Positions 10,241 through 22,944 of a stretch of DNA of 64,000 nucleotides are shown piece by piece. Below the pieces are notes generated by a model. The model saw nothing but the letters and a program-made list of their open reading frames with translations. It had not been told where the DNA came from and made no database searches. Location of the stretch: positions 40,931,779 through 40,995,778 of the forward strand of contig CM046354.1 in assembly GCA_025403435.1 (NCBI GenBank). Reading direction: 5' to 3'. This DNA is from Artocarpus heterophyllus (Eukaryota > Streptophyta > Magnoliopsida > Rosales > Moraceae). The translations under genes were made by a program, and so were the position numbers. Positions within the stretch are counted from its first letter, which is position 1. Every line of letters starts with the position of its first letter.

Positions 10241-13200
10241 GTGTGCAAAATTATATAGTAATTTAAAATTGAATTATGATTCCATTTACAGTCCAATTAC
10301 GGCTGTCCATGCTATATTTGAAAAATAGTAACAAGTTAACACATCGATAAATGAGAATCAAATGAAAATTTTTAATAAATTTTTAATATATCTCATAGCT
10401 GTAATAAAATTGACACCAACAATTTGCATATAAAATTTTATATAAATTAAATCCCGCCTTTTTTTTAACCTTATATCTCATCCACTTAAAATTATATTCC
10501 GCTCAAGCTTCTTCTAAAATTAATTTTGCCTCTTATTTATCAGTTTCGACGTTCGTCCCTTCAATAATTTTTCTGGCTCCACCTTTGATTATATATAGTC
10601 CTCATTTAAAAGAACGGTTAGAACTGTCAGTTAGAATCAATATTGGTTGAAACTAAAAATATGAGTGAGAATCATAATTTGTAGTTGAAACTATTGTTTG
10701 TAAAGTATGTAAAATTGTTGTTGGAACCAAAATTAGTTGAAATCATTGTTTAGAATTTGAACAAAAAAATGAGTTTGAATCATAATCTGTAGTTTGAACA
10801 ATTGTTTGATATGTCTGAACTAAAAATGTTAATTTAAACCATAACGGACATATTAGTTTGAACTAGTGTTTAAAATGTTTGAACCAAAAATGTATGTTTA
10901 AACAAAAAATATTAGTTGGAATTGAAATCATGAGTTAAAACTAATAGGCTTAACATACGTTAGAACTGATGGAAAATCTAAACATACGTTTGGGTTGGAA
11001 TGTATAATATACGTTGGAACTGTTGTCCGAATCAGGCACATAGTAGTCCACTAAAAAATGGCTTCTCCAACCAAATACAAAATTTTGATATTGGCCCAAA
11101 AATTTGACATTTTAATTTGATTATGCTTAGAATCATAATATTTGTTACAATTTATGTTTGGATAATTATTGATCATTTATACATATATACATGTCAACTC
11201 TTCAGCGCATAGATAACAATATGATACCTAAATTATGTAATAAATTTTTATTGTCGAGTGTAATCAGCGTATTTCGCACAATTAATTATGGATATAGATT
11301 GTGTGCTCCATGAAGTAGGGAGGGATGACTAGTTTCCTGACACTTAATTTTCAATTCTAATGAAGAATGACTTCATCCTTAATTATTTGGGGTAAATTAA
11401 TAAAAAAATTATCAAATCAGTAGTTAATTAGTCAATTAGCACAAAATGTGTGACACATAATTTTCATAATTAGGTACTCCGAGGCCGGAGCTGCTGCCGT
11501 CATAAGGCAGATAGCAGCGGGATTGGAGGCCCTTCACCGGGCGAATATCGTGCACAGGGATTTGAAGCCGGAGAACTGTTTATTCTTGAATGGAAGTCGA
11601 GATTCTCCACTGAAGATCATGGATTTCGGATTGAGTTCTGTGGAGGAGTTTACTGATCCAGTTGTGGGGTTATTTGGTTCCATAGATTATGTTTCCCCGG
11701 AGGCTCTTTCTCAAGGAAATGTGACTGCTAAGAGTGATATGTGGTCTCTGGGTGTCATATTGTATATACTGCTCTCCGGGTATGCTATTATAATATGTTT
11801 TCCAACATATTTTAATTTTTCATGTTGCAATGTACTCTACTGCTACACATTTTTATTTTTGAATGGTAATTAAAGAGAGAAAAAGGTATCCCTGTGCAAA
11901 CAAAGAGAGTGAAGCCTACGGAATGAAACTCATAAATAGATATTAATTAAGTAATACTGAATTTTTTTCCTCTCTTAAAAACCAGTCTGTGTCCTTATTT
12001 TGTGCTATTTAATCTATGTCCTTATTTTGTACTATTTAAATTAATCTATGTAGTTATTTTGTTCTATAAATAGTCCGTGAATTGAAAATATCTTATCTAC
12101 CTCTATTATATTTTTAGATAAAAAAACGTTAGATTTAACTCACAAAAATCTTTTAAATTTCTTAGTTCTCATTGTAATAGAAATCAAACAAATTTAATCC
12201 CTCTATTAAATAAATAGATGAAAAACATTAAGTATGAGAAATATATCAAACTCTAGCCCCTAAGCTAGCAACAGGAGAAACGTTATGTGTCAAAGTTAGT
12301 CACGCTATTAAATAGATGTACCCTATTCTAGATATTTTTCTTAAGACTTTTTATTTCTTTTTATAACAAAAAATAAATAAAAGATAATTTTTTTTGAGAA
12401 ATGTTCTGTAATATTGGTTGTGTTTTCTATTTGTTTAAACTGTTCTCAAATTTTTTATTTAGAACTGTGGAAAATTTGTTGTTTTTCAATTTTTAATACA
12501 TTTTTTCTCTGTACTAAAATTTCATGCTTCCAAAGTCTGAGGTCAAAATTAAGGAGGGGTTGAAGTTGGTGTCGAGATTGGAGTCAATGCCAAGGTTGTG
12601 GCCGAAATTAGAGGGTTGAGATAAGGACTGATCCTAATCTTAATGTCGGACCCAACTAGCGTATGGGATTAATCAGACAGATTATGGATTCTTTACTAAT
12701 TTACTCGAAAATTTCGGCTTTTTTTTTTAATCCCTGAAAAGGCTACTTGTATCCCCTTGTGTAATGCTGTTTGCTATATAAATGCAGGTATCCACCATTC
12801 ATTGCTCAATCAAATCGGCAAAAGCAAGAGATGATAATGGCTGTAAGTTGTTTAATTACATCGATTATAGATGTTGGGCTGTTTTCCTTCTTTCATCTTA
12901 TTCGTTATTTTTTTCATAAGAAACCACACCCGATTATGTTTTCTTGAAGGAAAGAGGATGGTTGTATTGCAGGGTGATTTCAGCTTTTATGAGAAAACTT
13001 GGAAGAATATCTCTTCATCAGCAAGGCAATTAATAAAGAGTCTACTTACAGTTGATCCTCAAAGGAGGCCCAGCGCTTTAGAGGTATGGTATTGTCACGC
13101 CCCGAAATCCAGGAGGTGACGTGACGGATTAATTAGGTTAAATAAATTAAATTTTTAATAAAAACCACAATTTTAAAGGTATTAAGTTAATTATAAGAAT

Positions 13201-16200
13201 GTTTGATATTTAAAACTTTTTAAGATACTTGTTAGAATATGAAAGCAAGCAAAGCGAATTAAAATATTAAATAAACAAATACCATTGGGCCTCACCGGAC
13301 CCACATTAGTGTGCACACATAGTATCAACAATATTAAATACATAACCACAGTCTAGATAAAACGGAATAAATTAAAATATTACATGCATTGTTTATAAAT
13401 AAATACCCTAGATAGTGATGTCCTAAGCCTACAATTTCTTCTCGGTTCTTCCGTCTTCCCTAAGCTAGATTCCACCTAAAAGGAGGAAAGGTTTGAAAAC
13501 AAAAAAAATGTGAACGAAAGGCTCAGTAGGACTAATCTTTTGAAAACATTTAATTTAAACATAGAATTCACTTTTAAACAAAAGCTATAAAACAAGATAA
13601 ACAAATAAACAAATAACTAACTAGAACTCATTATTTGTTTGTACTGATTAATCATTTATTCATCCATGGACAACCTCATTATCATGTTTTTGGTAAAGCC
13701 ATATGAATTACCACCGAAGTGGCCAAGCTAGGTTTCGGGACCTATCCCCAAGGACACACTCCCTATGACCCGATCCTATATATGGCATCATGCTCTATTT
13801 TATCACTCCGGATAGTACTAACCAACACGTCTAGTGTCATATCATTATCATGTCTTATTTACCGGATATTCTCATTACGTTCATTATGATCATTCATTAT
13901 TTAGCCAATAATGGAAATAAGTAATAAACTTCATTTCTTGAAAACATTTGAAAGGAAATGCTTTGTGGCCAAAACCCTTTAGAAACATGGCTACCAAGGA
14001 GAAGGGATAGAAGTCCTATCTCGATATCTCGTACCAACGTTCAATACTGCAGTCTCAATCTGCTATACGTTAGCTTCACGTAAACACGAACAACCTTAAA
14101 TAGGAACTAAGTTTATCAATATATAGTTTAAGGTATTCTACATCCCTAAGCTATCTTATGGTGTCTTAATATGCCTTTAGAGTTCACAAAATCATCTCAT
14201 GAGTTAAAAATCTTGCCCTAGGTTTAAAACGATGAAAAACGGGTGAAAAGAGTCATTTTTCACGAGGTTTGGTAGGCCTGCCTGAACCCCTGATCTGGCT
14301 TGCCAAACTCTACAGTTCGGCCTGCCAGCCATCCAAGACCAGCTACCGAACTGGCCTAGGTTCGGCCTGCCGACTAGATAAATCCGGCCTGTCGAATATT
14401 AAGTTCGGCCTGCCAAACTGGAAAAACTTAGGAGGTCTGAGACTTCGATTCTCGACCTCCTCAAGCCCAAAAACCAATTCTAAACTTTCAAGTCCCAAAG
14501 CATTTATAACATTCATTAATGATAGAAGAACATGCTAGAACACATTTAAGCACATTTAAGAAAGATTTACATATAAATTTTCAAGGAAATTTGAAAATGA
14601 AGAAAAAGAGAAAAACTTAATTTAATCTAAATTTTGTAAAATCAAGCCTAGATTCTAGATGATTTGAGTTATACTAACTTAGATTAAGGGTTTCCTAAGC
14701 TCAAGAAACTTGGATTACAACATTTCAAAGAAATTAAAAAATTTGGGTTAAAAGTTTGAAATTTGAAAAATAAAGAAACTAACCTTGAATCAAAGCTCAA
14801 AATCGAGTTTGTGGAGACCAAATCGTGTTCCTCACCTCCCAATCCAGCTAAGAATCAAGCTTGAACTCAAAAATTTGAATCAAAATAGAGAGAGGGAGAG
14901 AGGGTAGCATAGGAGAGAGGGAAAAGAGGAGGAAGAGAGTCTGAGAGAGTGAGAGAGGAAATAAATAGAGAGGGGAAGGGCAGTTTGTAGAGCAAAACCA
15001 TGTGCTCCGGCACACAGTTTTCTAATTGGGACATATCGGGTATTTGTCAAATTGTTTTGTTTCAAAATTCAGAATAACATATAGAAATAATTAAAAGTAG
15101 GATAAATTTAAAACACTATAAAATACTTAGATTAAGTTTAATTTTACATCAAGGCATACTAATCCACCATTTAAACACTAATTATGCTTAATTAAATTTC
15201 TGGGTGTTACACGTATGCTCTGGTCCTTTCTTTTTTTTAATAGTCCTTTCTTACGATAAGAACAATATTTTTTTCTAAGATCGAACACAAAAATTCTCCC
15301 TCAACTATCCTTGTAACACTATGTCCTTAAACTTTACAACATAACATTTATTTCCCTTAAACTTTAAACAGTAAAATTTACTTCCCCGATCTATGAAATA
15401 CTATCAAGAAAACTGCTTGCATTATGATTTTGAGCATAAATAGCATAATATTACTCAAACGATAGGATTGTTGAATAGTTTAGTGACCCATTAAACTTTT
15501 AGATTATCCTAACATGAAAGTAAAATAGAGATTATTTGTTTAAAATTCTTTTTAAGGTTTTTCAATTTATATATTTAACAATTAAAATTTTTAAAATATA
15601 TGAATTTTTAAATTCAAACCAGTTTAGATATGATAGAGATACCAAAATATTCCTATATTACATACCAAATCTTAATTATGCACCAAGTTTTATTAAAAGT
15701 TCTAACAAAAGGAGTATTTTTGTTAATATTTCATATTTTGAAGGAATACATGTTGCATTTTGAAATTTAGATAACATAGCCTTACAAAGGCTATAATTGA
15801 AGGAAATTTTTATAATTAAATTCTTTTTTTTAACTAATAAGAACTGTTGCTTTGTTTGTTAGATTCACTTTTAACAGTTCAGTCTATAATTTGAAACAGT
15901 TTTATATCATGCGCTATAAATTTTAATGTGAACATTCATATATTAGGCTGTTAAAAAATTAATCCAATAGTTAAAATAGTAGTTCCTACTAGTAGAAAAA
16001 ATAGTTACTATTATATAGGAACCCTTTTGTAATGGGTTAATAATAACATAATAAACCCTCTAAATTTAAGAACTTCTTAATTTTTTTATTTTAAAAAACC
16101 ACAAAGGTAAGCTTTGAATTTTAAAAAATTTATTTGAATTTTATCCCTCATATTGTGAGTAGAAAAAATGGAGCAAAATAACACAATTACCACCCTTAAA

Positions 16201-19200
16201 AAGTTTTTTTTTTTTTTATAAAACTATTGTATAGATTTAAGAATAATAATAAAAAACTCAAAAAAAAAACATCAACTTTTAAAAGACAATATCTTGAGTT
16301 TTATGTTTTTCAAATGAAATATTTTGTAAAATTTTTTCACAAAAACAAAACAAGTTTCAAAAAAAAAAATCACTCTTAATTATAGTATCTTCTGCTTTTC
16401 CCTTTATTTTTTCTTCTTCAAAATGTGCAACGGATGAAATTGAAACAAGTTTCTCAAATTGAAACAACTTTTTCAAATTCAAAATACATATTTATAATTT
16501 TTAAAATAGAGAGATAGATTGAGAAATAATTAAAACTAAAATGTATAATTATGTAAATTTATGCCCTATTTTTAATAACAAGGATCTTGTCTAGTATATA
16601 ACAAACTACGAAATAGGAGCTAGGATTTATGCCGACTGCCAAGTACTTAAATAGAAAGTTTGTAACCACTTGGTTTATTCTAATTTACCATGCAAAATGT
16701 TAGCAAATATTAAATTTATGCATAAATAGTGGGCAATGGATGTGACATACTTTTAGAATGTGTATTTCTTAAAATTGGAACTATATTGTTATTAAACGCA
16801 CATATTATGCAGAATTGGATAAATCTTATTCTTATTGATTTGAATGAATTGAAGTAGGTAAAAATACACTTATAACTGGTACCTTGTATTACGCAGGAAA
16901 ACATAGAGGATAGTTTTAATGTACTATTGTATTAGCAGAAGGTAATAACTAGTCCTTTAAATGCTTGTTTGGTACGCATGATAAAAGAATAAAAAAACTG
17001 GACAAGTATTAAATTTTAATCCCCTATTTGGAAAAGTTAAAAAATAAATAATAATAACAACAACAACAACAACAACAACAACAATAAAAATAGGACGCAT
17101 AAGCTCGGACCGTGACTAGATTCTTTGGTTACTGCAAGTTAACTTCCAAATATTGTAAAGGCTACTGTTGTTAGTTTTTTTTTTTTTTTAAACTAGCTGT
17201 TGGACACATGGTATAGTGTCAGCTTCTAGTTTTTTAGGCTGCATTTTTTATAGATATTTTCATTTGAATTTTATTAAATCATTTTTTGAAAAAAAGATTA
17301 TTAAATCTAAAAATTTGATACACCCACATGATGAATAGTTAGATTATACATTGATTGTTTATATTACACACTTGTTGATTTAATACAGAGAATGAGGAAA
17401 TAGCATATTTTTATAATTTTTTGAAATAATATTAAGTTAAAATATTTATAGTAAATAAAATATTTATGTTGTAAATAGATTATGTAAACAAGAATTGTTT
17501 ATTGTTTACACTATATAAGCAAGGGTAAATAAATTATATGAATAAGAATTATTTACATTGTAAATAAGAAAGTAAATAAATTATTTATATTATAAAATTG
17601 CTATTTATTATAAGTATTTTCAAAACCTGCTATTGATTATAATTAGTTTTGAAAAAGTGAAATTTACTACAATTTCTTGATTTTTAATATTACTTTGTTA
17701 TTTTGTTTAATTAATTTATAATTAAATCTAAAATTTTAAATTAAATTAAAATGTCCATTTTTTTGTTGCTTCTTAATAATTAACATGTTGAGCTTTGTAA
17801 GTTATGTTATTTATTAAACATATAGGGGTTTATCATCAACTCTTTTTTTTTCCCTTGAACATGAATTTTTATTTTCTATATTTGTGCTCTATTTTTTCCA
17901 TTCATCATGCTTTTTTTTTATTATCAAAAGAGTTTTATGATCTTTTTTTTCCTAGCAAACGAAAGAGTTTTAGGTATTTTTTATTGTCTTAATTGAGAAA
18001 TTTATCTTTATTTGGTATTCATGGTTATAGAATTTTATCTTTATTTGTGTCCCACTAAAATCTTATCATAGATTCATCACTGTCGGTTGGTATATAGTAC
18101 TTAGTTGGAATTATATTATTAGAAAAGTGGTAGAGGATAATATGATTCTCAAAAAGATTCATTATCATGTTCAGGTGCTTGATCGACTCTTCTCTCAAAT
18201 TCCTAAAAATATCATTTTATTGTGTTTGATGGTGCATGGTAAAGAAATGTATCTTCTGAGAATAAAAAAATGCAAATATCAAATCGACTTGTTGAGAATA
18301 AAAAGAAATTTTTATATCAAACATGGTAAATTTACATATTCTCATCCACACTCATTAAAATTACTAAATACCTGTCATGCATGCTCCGGAGTACGGAAGG
18401 TGACGTGGCAGGTTAATTAAGTTAATTAAGTTAAAATTTTAACTAGAATTACCAATTAAAGAGTTTAATGAATAATGAAAAAGAGTGATATTTTAAAACT
18501 TTTTTAAACAAACATTTATAATAATTAAACAAAATGAAATAAAATAATAAAGAGAGAGAAATGCGCATTAGGTCCCACTGGGCCCACAACTTGTGCACAC
18601 ACATAGTATTGACAATATGTAAATTATAACCATAGTTCAAAATAGAGAGAGAAATTAAAATAATACATGCCTTGATTAATTTATACAAATAACCTACTCA
18701 GGTCTTCGATTGCTCACAAGTTCGGTCGACGGACCCTTTGTCAATCCTAAGCTGAATTCCACCTAGGGGAGGTTTGAAAACCAAAAAAAAAAAAGTAAGC
18801 AAAAGGCTCAATAGAACTATGCTTTAAAATAGATAAACAATTTAAATATAAAATTTATCTTTCAAGAAAAATAATTAGAAAACAGAATTAAATAGACAAA
18901 ATTCATTTAAATAAAAGTTATCAAAATCAATTCGTCAAGAAAGTACCTTTTTATCTTTATTGGCAAACCATAATTACCACCACCGTAATGACCCAATTGG
19001 GTTTCAGGACCTGCCCCAAGGTCGTACTCTACACGACCCGATCTCTGAACATAGCATCATACCCATCTATGTATTTCTATAGTTATTAAAATCTCATTTT
19101 ACCAAGTATTTTTATTTACATTTATTATGTGGTTCATTGTGAAAATCACCTCAATCTCTTGTTTGTGAAAACAAGCATTAAAAATCCTTTTTCAATCAAT

Positions 19201-22200
19201 CATTGAAAACATTTTGGTAAAAATCCTTTGGAGGCCAAAAATCATTTAAAAACTTGGCTACCAAAGAAATGGGTAAAAGTCATACCTCAATACTGATGCC
19301 GATGTCCCACACTGCAGTCACGATCTGCTATACGTTAGCTCTACAGAACCACGAACAACCTTAAATAGGAACTAGGTTTATCAGTATCCAGCTTAAGATA
19401 TCCTAGGTTGCTAAACTATCCCATGGTGTCCTAGTGTGCCATTTAAATTCATAAAATCATACTGCAAGTTTAAATCTCTATCGGGGTTTAAAACAATAAG
19501 AATGGGTGAAAAAAGACAAATTTTCATGAAACCCAGTTGGCTTGCTGTTTCCCCTGGTCCGGCCTGCCGAACTGTGTAGTTCAGCCTACCAGGCTACTGA
19601 AATTCTCTAGGTTCCACCTGCTAGACTCATAAATCTAGCCTGTCAGACTCATCAATCTGGCCTGCATAACTGAAAAATTCTAAAATTTTTCAAAATCGGG
19701 TCTCGGTCTTTCCAAGCCCAATTCTAATTTTCACCTATTTTTCTTAATTCTTAGGCATAGAAAACACTCATAGATGATATAAAAACATAATAGATTACCT
19801 TTAAGCTAATTTACACAAGATTTGCATAGAAAAATTTAAGAAAATCCAAAAATGAGAAAAACAAAGAAATATAGAAAAACTTGATTCGAATTCGTTTTTC
19901 ATCAAACTAAGTTTAGATTCTAGATATTTTGGGTTCCTCTAACTTATATTCAAGGTTTTCTAAACTCAAAAAGGCTCAGATTTCAAAATGCTAAGAAATT
20001 TGAAAAATTTAGAAAAAGTTTAGTATTTGAAAACTAACCTTGATTTAATCTTTGAATCGAGTTTTTGATTGTTCAAACATGCTCTTGAGTTTCTAATCCA
20101 CTGAAAACCAAAGCTTGGGCTTGATTTGGAATCAAAAATTTGAAAGAAAGAGAGAGAGAAAGAGAGGCAATGAGAGAGAAAGAGGGGGACGAGAGAGAGA
20201 GAGAGTGTGTGTGTGTGTGCTGAGAGTGAGTGAAGGAAAGAGAGAGGGGGAGATTAAATAAGTAAAAGGGAGGGTGGTTTCCAACAAGGAAACCGTGTGC
20301 AGCGCACAGGTTTCAAACGGGACGTGTTTGGTATTTAACTAATTGTTTTGTTCTAAAAATTCAAAATAACAAATACAAATAAAAATAATCAAAAGTACTT
20401 AAAAATGATTAAAATAAAATAATTAGAAATAACATTCATTTAAAAATATCACAAAATAGTTATATTAAGTTTAAAAATATATCATAGCATACTAATCCAC
20501 TATTTTAGATACAAATAACACTTAATTAATTTCGGGGCATTACAATACCAAATATCCCCGAAATTTAATAGTAAATTTCACGATATACTCCAACCTATTT
20601 CTCTAATATTATCCTATTCAAATGCAACAATGTCCTATTTTTCACCCTTATGAGGAAAAAATTGTCTCCAATCTCCAACCTTTTTTTTAGAGATAATTTA
20701 TCTTCGTTTTATGAAATTATTCATCTTACTAAAGATTGCAAGTTAGGTATCAAATATAGGAGCAGTCCTCTGCATACACTTCCACTATGTATGATTATGA
20801 AAGTGCGAAACTCTTGCATAATTCCTTTTTAGTGGTGCGCATTCTGTTGATTGATTTAAAACCATTGAATGTTAATGAAGACAATTAACAATAAGGACAA
20901 GTTTACTTTCCATCAAATAGAAAGAGAAAGTAACAAAGTAAGTTTTTTTAAAATAATATATTTGCTTTTAAAATCAAGAATAAGAGTTTTGTGGGGCTCA
21001 GACAATATAAGAAATAACAAAACGGAATGTCAATTCTTATATTGCCTTGGTATTGATTTCGTATGAAAGACAATAAATGTTAAATCTTTATAGATGCCCA
21101 AATTCAAAAGGTATTATTTGAAAATTATTTAGTCATTTAAAAGGATAATCTAGTAATTACATTGAATAATATTATTATTCCTAAAATAAGTAAACACTAG
21201 AAATGGACTAAGATTGTTTTACATTCCACATCAATTAAATAACTAAACACTAGGAAAAAAATGTATGTTCAGCATTCCTATATATTACTTCTTTTTTTTT
21301 CTAATCCTATTACCTTTTTTATTGTATTTCTTTATGGTCTGGTAAACGCATTCTAAATGTGAATTGCTAAGAAGGAAAGAGTACAAGACATATCATAACT
21401 TTTCCTAGGTTTCGATAAACTCTGGCAAGTTTGACTGATTAGTTAAATACATGAAAAATGTACTTAATGGAGCAGCTGCTTGATCATCCATGGGTGAGAG
21501 GTGATTCAGCCAAAGAAGATCAAATGGACGCCGAGATTGTATCCCGACTTCAAAGCTTTAATGCCCGACGCAAACTTCGCGCTGCAGCAATTGCCAGTGT
21601 ATGGAGCAGCTCCATTTTCTTAAGGACCAAAAAGCTCAAATCTCTACTTGGCTCCCACGACCTTTCACAAGATGAGATTGAAAATCTCAGGATTCATTTC
21701 AAGAAAATGTGAGTTAACCAAAACCCATATAGCAAATGTTAATTCACAAATTTCCAAGAAATTTTGTATAAACCTCAGTCATGTCATATAATATGAACTT
21801 TCATTTCAAGCCACATTTACCAGTGCTCAGCACAATCTTTTTTATTAAATCACTAATGTAAATGAATATATCCCCATTGTGATCGGAAGATTCTTGAAAA
21901 ATTTTCTGAATGAAATATGCATGAACTGAACTCAGCTACAATAAGTCTGCATTAACTTGCCCTTTCGGATTATAATTCTGCTAAAGAGCATGCATATTTT
22001 GTCTTTATGGACAGATGTGCAAAAGGTGACAATGCCACTCTATCTGAATTTGAGGAGGTGTTGAAAGCTATGAAAATGTCGTCACTTGTACCTCTTGCAC
22101 CTCGCATATTTGACCTGTTCGACAACAATCGTGATGGGACAGTTGACATGCGTGAGATACTCTGCGGCTTCTCCAGCCTCAGAAAATCGCAGGGCGATGA

Positions 22201-22944
22201 TGCTCTCCGCCTGTGCTTCCAGGTCTTTGACTAACGTCAGACTTCTCTGCTTTGTATCAGCATACACAGCAATTATATTACTTGATTCATTGAAGTTTCT
22301 CTACCAAGACATGCACATTGCATATCATATATAAAGTTCAATGCAGTAAAGTAGGAACCTCGTTACTTGGTGTCACGGTGAGATATAACTAGCTCCAGCT
22401 ATATCCCAAGAAAAAAAAAAAAGTTTTACTCTAAACAAGCGCAAGTAGTGTTATCTGAACAACCTCAAAAGGCAAATAAATTGCATTAATGAGTAGTGTT
22501 TCTTTTCGTTTCCTTTTCATACGTAGAATATATAGGAAAATCGATGTGAAAATTCCTGTAAACTCTCCTAACAGTATCCTTATTTTCTTGGTCTCTGCGA
22601 GTAGATGTATGATACAGATAGATCTGGATGCATTACCAAGGAAGAAGTAGCTTCCATGCTCAGAGTAACATTTCTTATCTTCTCTAGTTTCTATCTCTGT
22701 GAGTTGCTTTCAAATAAAAGATCAAAATTATATTTTCATGACTTGTCCGATCGACCTCACATTGTAGGCCTTGCCTGAAGAGTGCCTGCCAGCAGATATA
22801 ACTGAACCTGGAAAATTGGATGAGATATTTGACCTGATGGATGCCAATAGTGATGGAAAGGTTACATTTGAGGAATTTAAAGCTGCCATGCAGAGGGATA
22901 GCTCACTAAAAGATATTGTCCTCTCATCTCTTAGGCCGCTATAA
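9846..22944 (+). CDS. CCaMK: Calcium/calmodulin-dependent protein kinase (CCaMK/DMI3), eight exons
   Basis: Exons: 9846-10240, 11474-11779, 12788-12842, 12973-13083, 21476-21708, 22015-22222, 22605-22664, 22768-22944. Every junction is GT-AG and in phase; the product is 514 residues, close to known CCaMKs. The Ser/Thr kinase domain has a glycine loop (LGRGGFSVV, 18-26), Lys42, HRDLKPEN (159-166), DFG (182-184) and SPE (206-208). The conserved autophosphorylation threonine is in EKTW (T261). The autoinhibitory and calmodulin-binding helix is about 317-345. Three EF-hand loops lie at 403-414, 439-450 and 481-492, all with D at position 1 and E at 12. In the family the kinase is nuclear, reads symbiotic calcium spiking and phosphorylates CYCLOPS/IPD3 for mycorrhiza (and nodulation in legumes). 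I chose the ATG at 9846 over the in-frame one at 9819 because family proteins start MG. No stop or frameshift was found. Confidence 0.95.
10241..11473 (+). other. CCaMK intron 1
   Basis: 1233 bp, AT-rich, ending TTAG. It contains the degenerate repeat region at about 10619-11035 and otherwise nothing I recognise. Confidence 0.9.
10619..11035. repeat. Degenerate short repeats in CCaMK intron 1
   Basis: Words such as GTTTGAAC, GTTGGAAC, AACCAAAAATG and AGTTGAAAC recur many times at irregular spacing, giving a decayed minisatellite look. No terminal repeats were found. Confidence 0.45.
11474..11779 (+). CDS. CCaMK: CCaMK exon 2
   Basis: Residues 132 (third base) to 233 plus two bases of the next Gly: catalytic loop HRDLKPEN, DFG, activation segment to the SPE motif, and LGVILYILLSG. 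Acceptor is TTAG|G and donor GG|GTATGC, chosen because SGY then joins exactly to exon 3 PPF. Confidence 0.95.
11780..12787 (+). other. CCaMK intron 2
   Basis: 1008 bp, AT-rich, ending TGCAG. It has a short repeated phrase, 'gtccttattttgt', at about 11990-12060. Nothing else was recognised. Confidence 0.9.
12788..12842 (+). CDS. CCaMK: CCaMK exon 3
   Basis: A 55-bp exon coding for YPPFIAQSNRQKQEMIMA. It is too short for ordinary ORF finding. Bounded by TGCAG| and |GTAAGT, a strong donor. Confidence 0.93.
12973..13083 (+). CDS. CCaMK: CCaMK exon 4
   Basis: 37 whole codons (residues 253-289). It contains the regulatory threonine in FYEKTWKNIS (T261) and the kinase C-lobe motif LTVDPQRRPSALE. 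Donor GAG|GTATGG. A solo LTR begins only 9 bp into the following intron. Confidence 0.95.
13093..15211 (-). mobile_element. Solo Gypsy LTR S1 in CCaMK intron 4
   Basis: Minus-strand LTR of 2119 bp beginning TGTAACACCC at 15211 and ending GGGGCGTGACA at 13093, flanked by GGTAT (13088-13092) and CGTAT (15212-15216), a 5-bp TSD with one mismatch. It has no internal region. It carries a dyad-motif array (about 14268-14420), a GA tract (14885-14965) and a predicted intron with donor at 14783 and acceptor at 13476. It is antisense to the gene. Confidence 0.93.
15212..18372. other. CCaMK intron 4, unique middle segment
   Basis: 3.2 kb of very AT-rich DNA with many poly-A/poly-T runs and an (AAC)n microsatellite near 17054-17083. 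No coding frame, terminal repeats or known element was recognised. Confidence 0.7.
17054..17083. repeat. (AAC)n microsatellite
   Basis: About ten AAC/ACA units in a row inside CCaMK intron 4. Confidence 0.9.
18373..20544 (-). mobile_element. Solo Gypsy LTR S2 in CCaMK intron 4
   Basis: A 2172-bp minus-strand LTR with a perfect 5-bp TSD ATACC (18368-18372 and 20545-20549). The end at 18373 has an extra 4-bp ATGC duplication relative to other copies. It contains the dyad array (about 19535-19672), a (GA)n-(GT)n tract (20191-20219) and a predicted intron (donor 20038, acceptor 18763). Confidence 0.95.
20545..21475. other. CCaMK intron 4, 3' segment
   Basis: 931 bp of AT-rich intron sequence leading to the GCAG acceptor at 21475. 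No element was recognised. Confidence 0.8.
21476..21708 (+). CDS. CCaMK: CCaMK exon 5
   Basis: Residues 290-366 plus two bases of Ile367. It holds LLDHPWV (kinase end), the autoinhibitory and calmodulin-binding stretch FNARRKLRAAAIASVW and FLRTKKLKSL, and the start of the visinin-like region. The acceptor GCAG|CTG restores RPSALE-LLDHPW exactly. Serines at 333-335 correspond to the regulatory serine area of legume CCaMK. Confidence 0.95.
22015..22222 (+). CDS. CCaMK: CCaMK exon 6
   Basis: Residues 367-436 with EF-hand 1 (loop D403 to E414, DNNRDGTVDMRE). The donor is CAG|GTCTTT, a GT donor with a weak +3 to +6 match, required to join LCFQ to MYDTD of exon 7. Confidence 0.93.
22223..22604 (+). 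other. CCaMK intron 6
   Basis: 382 bp with a weak donor (GTCTTT) and a TAG acceptor. An in-frame stop (TAA at 22232) follows at once if the intron is retained. No other feature was seen. Confidence 0.88.
22605..22664 (+). CDS. CCaMK: CCaMK exon 7
   Basis: A 60-bp exon of exactly 20 codons (437-456) holding EF-hand 2 (loop D439 to E450). Bounded by GTAG| and |GTAACA. Confidence 0.93.
22768..22944 (+). CDS. CCaMK: CCaMK exon 8 with stop codon
   Basis: Residues 457-514 and TAA at 22942-22944. EF-hand 3 has loop D481 to E492 (DANSDGKVTFEE), and the end VLSSLRPL is typical of the family. Confidence 0.95.
   Translation, partial: ALPEECLPADITEPGKLDEIFDLMDANSDGKVTFEEFKAAMQRDSSLKDIVLSSLRPL

Noticed and set aside
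13093..15211. A DNA transposon with terminal inverted repeats (TGTCACGCCCC / GGGTGTTACA ends)
   Set aside because: The same unit in G1 and G2 is followed by a tRNA primer site and gag, ends are TG...CA, and TSDs are 5 bp, so these are LTRs.
18127..18420. A 97-codon open frame in CCaMK intron 4
   Set aside because: Low-complexity AT-rich coding, no recognised motif, and it runs into solo LTR S2.
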